Source: Planctomycetaceae bacterium (GTDB lineage: Bacteria > Planctomycetota > Planctomycetia > Pirellulales > Pirellulaceae). Taken from it: a stretch of 8,997 bases of DNA. The notes under the pieces are model-generated. The model was not told the origin of the DNA. It searched no databases and saw nothing but the letters and a program-made list of their open reading frames with translations. The position numbers were made by a program, and so were the translations under genes. Below are positions 1-6,000 of the stretch, in pieces (the first letter of the stretch is position 1; every line of letters begins with the position of its first letter). Where the stretch lies: positions 1 through 8,997 of the forward strand of contig REEF01000325.1 in NCBI GenBank assembly GCA_007695205.1, read 5' to 3'.

Positions 1-3000
1 GAGGTTCCGGCGGTTCCGGGATAATCGTGATTTGCGGTACGAGTACGGTCGGCAGTTGCCCGGCCGAAGTCACCGCGACCGCGTAATCCCCTTCGGGCAA
101 GTGAACCGTGCCGACAAAGGGATCCAACGATCCGACCGAGCCGCGAGAAAGATCCTTCACCCCGGCCAGATCGTCTGCCGTGCGCACCGGTGCCGAGCGG
201 TCGTCGGCCACATTCGAATCACGGCCGATCAAGATCGGGGTATAGGTGGGCACGCCGCCGAAGGTCGTGCCGACGCGGAAGATCGTGATGGTCGTATCAG
301 GACGACCCAGTTCATCCGCATAGTCCATGTCGAACGTCAGCGCCGCGTGGTGCGGGGTCGTTCCCGTATTCACCGCATCGAAACGAACCGAGAAAAGGTA
401 AAAGTCGATGTCGGTCGCGCTGCTCAACGAACCGGCCAGCGAGATTGTCGCGCGGTCGGTGGTCAGGACATTGCCCAAGTCTTGCGGCCGCTGGCCGGGA
501 CTGCTGGGGTTGAACGGAGTGATGGACTGGACAAACGGTCCGATACCGGTGACAAAAAGCGCATCGTCATTGCTGGCAGAATTGCCGAAGCCAAATTCAC
601 GCTCGGCGACCCATTCATCCTCCATCGCTTCGCCTAACAAGGGCGAATGTTTGGGCAACCCGATCAACTCGACCCCGTTCTGGGCATAACGGATCTCCGA
701 ATAGCGGACGGTCGAACCCGGCACCTCGTTGGTCTCGCGGATGCGCACCTGCAGTTGATAAACGCCCGAGGTCAATCCGTCACCGACGCGGCTGGGGTCC
801 CGCAATTGCTCGGCAGGATCGGTCGCCGACAGGTTGCTGCTACGCACGCGGATGGTGTAAGGGCTGCGTTGCCCGGCCGTGCCCGGCAACAGCACCCGCA
901 TGCCCGCATCGCGTTCGTTGGTTGTCCAGTGATCCTTGATCAGGCCCGACGCGTGTCGCGGCTGATTCTGCTCGGCCAACCTCTGCAGCGGGTTGACGCT
1001 GGTATCGGTGATTTGCGACCGGTCGTTGTACAGCAAACTCGGATCCATCGTTTCCCGTGTCGAACTGTCCGACAGGGCGATCAGCCGCCCGTTCGAATCC
1101 AATACCTCGATCACGGTGTCCAGCGCGTGGCGAGTTCGATCGATATCCAGCCAGATCTCGGTACCGGCCTGGGCCGTGAAGGTGTACACGTCGATATCGC
1201 CCGGGGCGCTGAGGAACCCGTGGATCTCGAAACCCATCCGGTAGTTTTCGTCCCCGGAGGTTTCGGAAGCAGCCAGTTCGCCCAGGAACTGAGCTGTCTG
1301 GACCGTGGCGTTGATCCCCGGCGCCGCTTCGCTGGACGCCTCCTGCTCCAGAATGATCTCGACGTTGCGATCGTGGCTGAACTGGTCCATCCGCAAGCTG
1401 CGCCAATCGCCCGGCGAAGGCCGGGTATCCCAGCCGTTGTTGTTCGTATCGGTCTGCGGCCGACCGTCCGGTTGCAAACCGGCTCCGACCGTGTCGTCGT
1501 GCAGCGAGGTCAAAATGACGGGGAATCCGGGCTGTCCCACGACATGCAGCACACCGCCGATGCGGTCTTCGATCTCCATGGGGCGACCGGTGGCCGTAAA
1601 CCCGGCGCCCATGGTCGGGTAGACGTTGTAATGGTCGTTGATGGCGTTTCCGACCCCGCCGAACAGCGGCAGGCTGTATAGCTTAACCACCAGGCTCTCA
1701 TCCGCCGCACTCTGCAAACGCAATCCGCCATACGTGTTGAAGTTGGGGATCGAAATCTCGTTGTACAGGATGTGGACGATATCCGTATCGTCCCAAACGC
1801 TTTGTGTGGACAACGTGATCCCGCGGCTGATCATCGCTCCATGCGCGGGCTGACCCGGCGCGACGATCACGCCGGCGGTTCGTACCTCCAGGCCGTTGGT
1901 GCCCACGCCACCGGTGGTTCCCACCGGGCCGTTGTTGGCGATTCGATTGCCGCGAACCAACGGTCCGCGATTATCGCCAAACTGGCTGGATTGGTCGATT
2001 GTTCCGGACGTGCGACCGGGATCGGGCAGCAGATCGTGAGTGAACGCATCGACATTGATGCTGATCGCCACGTGGGCGTTATCGCGAATGATGTTGTTCA
2101 GGATCACCGGTTGCGCGCCGCGGACGAAGATCGTCCCACCTTCGTTCGGACCACGGCCGAACCGATCGTTCGGCCCCTGACCGCCGGTACCCGGATCGTT
2201 CTGTTCGAGGATGCTGTTGGCGATGCGGGCCGTCGCCTGATGGATCTCGATGGCGTTGAAGCCCTTGAAGGTGCCTTCGATCTTGCTGTTATCGCCGCCG
2301 CCGTACGCCAAGTACACATGGTCCAGGTTCAACTTGCCCAGGTGCCCGATAAACAACCCGCTCCACTGTCCTCGCTCGGGTGCCGATGCCTGGGCGTCCA
2401 CGCCGAAGATACCGTCGTTATTCGTATCGAACGTGCCGCCGGCGCCGTAGCGATCGTCCAGCTTCGACGTGAAGATGATCTCCTGGCCGTCGTAACCTTC
2501 GGCGATCAACTGGGCGCCAAAAGTCGCCTCGATCCTCGCTCCTTCCAGCTTGATCACCGAGCCCGGGTCGATCATCAACCGGGCGCTGGGGCGAGCACGC
2601 ACCACGCCCAACAGGGTCGGGTCCAGTGTCGCCTGGTTCCCGGTCACATCGCGGACGATCGAACCATCGTCGGTAAACGTGGTTTCGCCCGCGTCGATCT
2701 GGCCAACCAGGACATAGGGACCGCTGCCGTCCGATTGGCTGCGGTAGATCTGCTGCGTGGAACCCGCTGGTGCCGCCGGCAAGTCCGTCAGATCGACCAC
2801 GACACGATTCGCGGGGCCGAAGCCCGGTCGCACGACGTTGATCACCGCGGTGGGATCCGAAGCCGCGCCCTGAATGCCATATTCGTCGACGAAGACGACG
2901 CGGTAATGGTAATCGCCCGAGGCCAAACCGGGATCGACGAAGGGCACCGTGCGCTGTTCCAGCATCACGTTGCCGACGGCGGGCGGGTCGCGCTGCAGCA

Positions 3001-6000
3001 CCGCACCCGTTACCGCGCCCGTATCGCGGAAGGTCGTGTCGTTGGCGTTCAGATTGGCGACGAAATGGTAAGGGCCGTTCGAGCCGTCCGGTTGGACTTC
3101 GCTACGGTACAATCGGCGCGAGGTGTAATTGCCGCTGACCGGCGTCAGATTCTGCGCCAGCAGCGTGCCGTGCCCGGCAGCGACCGTTCCGACCGAAGTC
3201 GCCTCCGATGGACGTCCTTCGAAACCCTGGATGTCGACAAAGACCAGCTTGTACGTGTACTGGCCCGGGCTCAGGCTGCCGCCGGGCTGCGAATTGATCG
3301 TGACCATCTGGACCGACGGACGCTCGGTCTCCAGAACCGCTTGGCCGGCCTGGCCCTGGATGATCAGGTTTTCCGAGATCACGTGCACGATGTCGGTGTC
3401 GTCGAAACGCGCCGGTACCGTCAGACGGCGAGTGGGCTGGCCGGGCTGCGTCTCGATCTTGATGAACAGACCGTTGATCGAGTTGTTCTGCAGGGTATTG
3501 CCCGTGATGTCCGGCCCGATCCGCTCGTAATCCAACGTGAACGACGCGCCTCGCTGATACTGCGGCGAATGGAAATTGGACTCTTCGAAGCTGTTCGGGT
3601 CCGCCGACATCGCCGCATCGGCGCTGAACGAGATTTGGTTGTAGGTGATCGTCGGCCGCGACTCGAGGATCTGGATGGGGCTGACTACCTGGTCGATCGC
3701 ATCGATCCGCAGCAAGCCGCCGCCGTAGCGGATGTCCGCATGATTGACGTAGTTCAGGAAGATGCCCTCGCTCTCCAGGTTGGGCCGCGCCGCCGCCTTG
3801 TCCAGATCGGCACGGAACACGATCCCGCCCCAGTCGCCGGCTGCCGGGGTGGTCCGAGCTGGTGTCAGGTCCTGGCCCGTCTGCTCGTCCATCCGCGAGG
3901 TGAAATACACAAAGCCCGGTACGGGTTGCCCCTGATCGTCGACGATCACCTGTCCGTGAGCGCCCACCAGTTGAGGTGTTCCGAGCACCTGCAGGGCACC
4001 GCCGCTGCGATCGCTGGTCAAGTTGGAACTGCCGACCCCGATCCGAGCGCGACGCAATTTGAAAATCGCCCCGGCGTCGATCATGGTCGTCACGCCCTTG
4101 GGAACATCCATCGTCTGGCCGTCCCGCAGACTTGTCGAGCCCGCTCCCGCTTCGGGGGTGCCGATCTCGTAAGCAAAATTGTCCTCGATGGTGGCCGGAT
4201 TGCCGTCCAATCCGCCGTTACCGACGATCCGGACGATATCCCCAGGCACTGCCGCTGCAAAGGCCGTGCTGATCCTGTCAAATGGCTTCTGCAGCGTGCC
4301 GTTCAAATTGACGCCCGACGTCCGATCGACAAAGATCGTCTTGCCGTCCAGTTCGATGCCGCTGGCGTTGCTGCTGAGAATCGCCAGACGTTCGCCGGAC
4401 AACCGGATCGAGGTTCCATCCAACGTGAACGAGACTCCGTTCAAACCGGATTGGTTGATCGCGTTGGCCAAGCGAGTGGCCATCATCTCGGCAGAAGGTC
4501 CGTCAGAGAAATCCAACCTGATCGCGCCAGGGTTGACCGAATTGTTGTTGTCGAATTCAAAGCGACGTACGGTGCCGAACGCATCCTCGATCGTCAGCGT
4601 CTGGCCGTCGACGTAACTGCTGCTGTCGCCGGTCATCCGGATGAGGCGTTCCAGAGGTCGATTCTGGAACCAGAAATTGAACACCCCGCCCGGTGTTCCA
4701 TCCGCATTGCCGTCCAGCCGCGTACCGGGTTGGCCGTCTTGATCGAAGCGATCCATGTCCCGGATCGCATCGTTCTGATCGACTTCGGCCTGGAAACTGA
4801 AACGCAGTTCGTACGCACCCTGACTGGTCCCGCCCCAGCCGGTATCCTCGATCACCGGATCGAAATCCGTATTGCCGGCAGCCGTTACCGCGACATAGTA
4901 GGTCCCTGAACCCAGCTCCATGCGGATGTGGGAATCCGAACCGAAGTAGTCGTCGTTGCGCGCGATCAATTCGCGGTCGTAACCGGTCAGCACACCGTTG
5001 GCGTCATGAACCGGAACCTCGCGATACAACGACAACACCGTGTCCAACAGACTGGAATTCGGTAAGCGCTCGGCGAACGTTTCTAAGGTCAGCAGGCCCT
5101 TCTTGGGCTGTTGAGTGTCCTGGTCCTGGAGATCCAGCGTGAACCGATACAGGTCGATGTCCTTGCCTTCCGGCCGGTGGACGTGCTGGGCGTTCATAAT
5201 GTCGCGAACTCCCGGGAAGATCGGCTCGGGAACGATCGCTTGCACTCCGAAGATCTCGGGCCGATCCGAGTCGTGGATACCTTGGAACTTTGGTTCCACT
5301 CCACGACCTTCCAATGGCGTGGTGCCCAAAAAGCTGCCGACACCGCCCAATTGCTGATTCTCGGCACCAAAGGCCATCATGTTGGTCAGCGGCTGGTCGT
5401 TCATCCGCTGCAAGCCCAACAAATAGCCGGTACCGATCATGGCGCGTTGGAACCAGTCGCCGCCAAACTGGTCGCTCCACGGTTGGTTGCTATCGATGAT
5501 CAACATCGAATCTTGAAACTGCGGATCGATTCGTACACGAAGATCCGCCATGGGCTCGTTGATCACGGAAGGATGGTTCACGCTCAGCGCATTCACATTA
5601 CCCGAAACGAACGTGAGGCCCTGGTCGGGCGTCTCGAGGAACTGGACGCCGACTTGTTCGCCCCATAACTCGACCACTTCACGCACCCGCGCCTTCTGGC
5701 TGTCGGTGATCGCGTTGCTGAGCGGATTCCCTTGAGCGTCGAAGCCGTAATTGCCGCGGAAGTTGTACATGATCGTGGTGATTCCGGCGACGCGATCCGG
5801 TCCGAAAACCGGATTGACATACTGCTCGTTCCGCATCTCCGGGGGCAGATCCCGCTGGCCCGGTTCGTCCGGTGACCCGGGCAGATCGAACGGGTTCTCT
5901 TGAGCCACGATGGCGGCGGAAATCAGCCAGTACTGCGAATCGGTGATCGCGCCCAGGTCGCTGGCCGTTTCGAAGCTGGACCCCAAACCCACCACGCGCA

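Larger units (their letters stand above)
1241..2638 (-). other. Right-handed beta-helix region 2, residues about 1975-2440
   Basis: It opens with RPSARLMIDPGSVIKLEG, a strand pair also present in region 1 (VTTMIDAGAIFKL). N/G-rich rungs follow (ARIANSILEQND, VILNNIIRDN, VRGNRIANNG), with GDW/GQW units at 2014-2071 and 2334-2391 and a second DDTDIVH motif at 2257-2263. Two acidic turns, DTNNDGIFGVD (2045-2055) and DTNNNGWD (2371-2378), resemble calcium-binding loops. It ends with NATVQTAQFLG, a linker leading into the next PPC-like domain. No lyase active site is recognised. Confidence 0.6.

Noticed and set aside
32..637. Forward-strand open frame of 201 codons
   Set aside because: Antisense shadow of PPC-like domain 3; no independent support.
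840..1406. Reverse-strand open frame of 188 codons
   Set aside because: It overlaps the giant gene in another frame on the same strand, with low-complexity R/G/Q/D composition and no motif.
647..1681. Forward-strand open frame of 344 codons
   Set aside because: Same antisense register over PPC-like domain 2 and beta-helix region 2; no recognisable motif or ribosome-binding site.
1241..4318. Beta-helix regions as an active pectate lyase or other polysaccharide lyase
   Set aside because: The fold pattern fits, but no lyase catalytic motif can be identified; a structural or binding role is the more careful reading.
1772..4909. Forward-strand open frame of 1045 codons, rich in R, D, H, V and A
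   Set aside because: It is exactly antisense to the giant gene in codon register, shows no domain, and has the biased composition expected from reading a GC-rich gene backwards. The reverse-strand frame carries clear catalytic motifs and modules.
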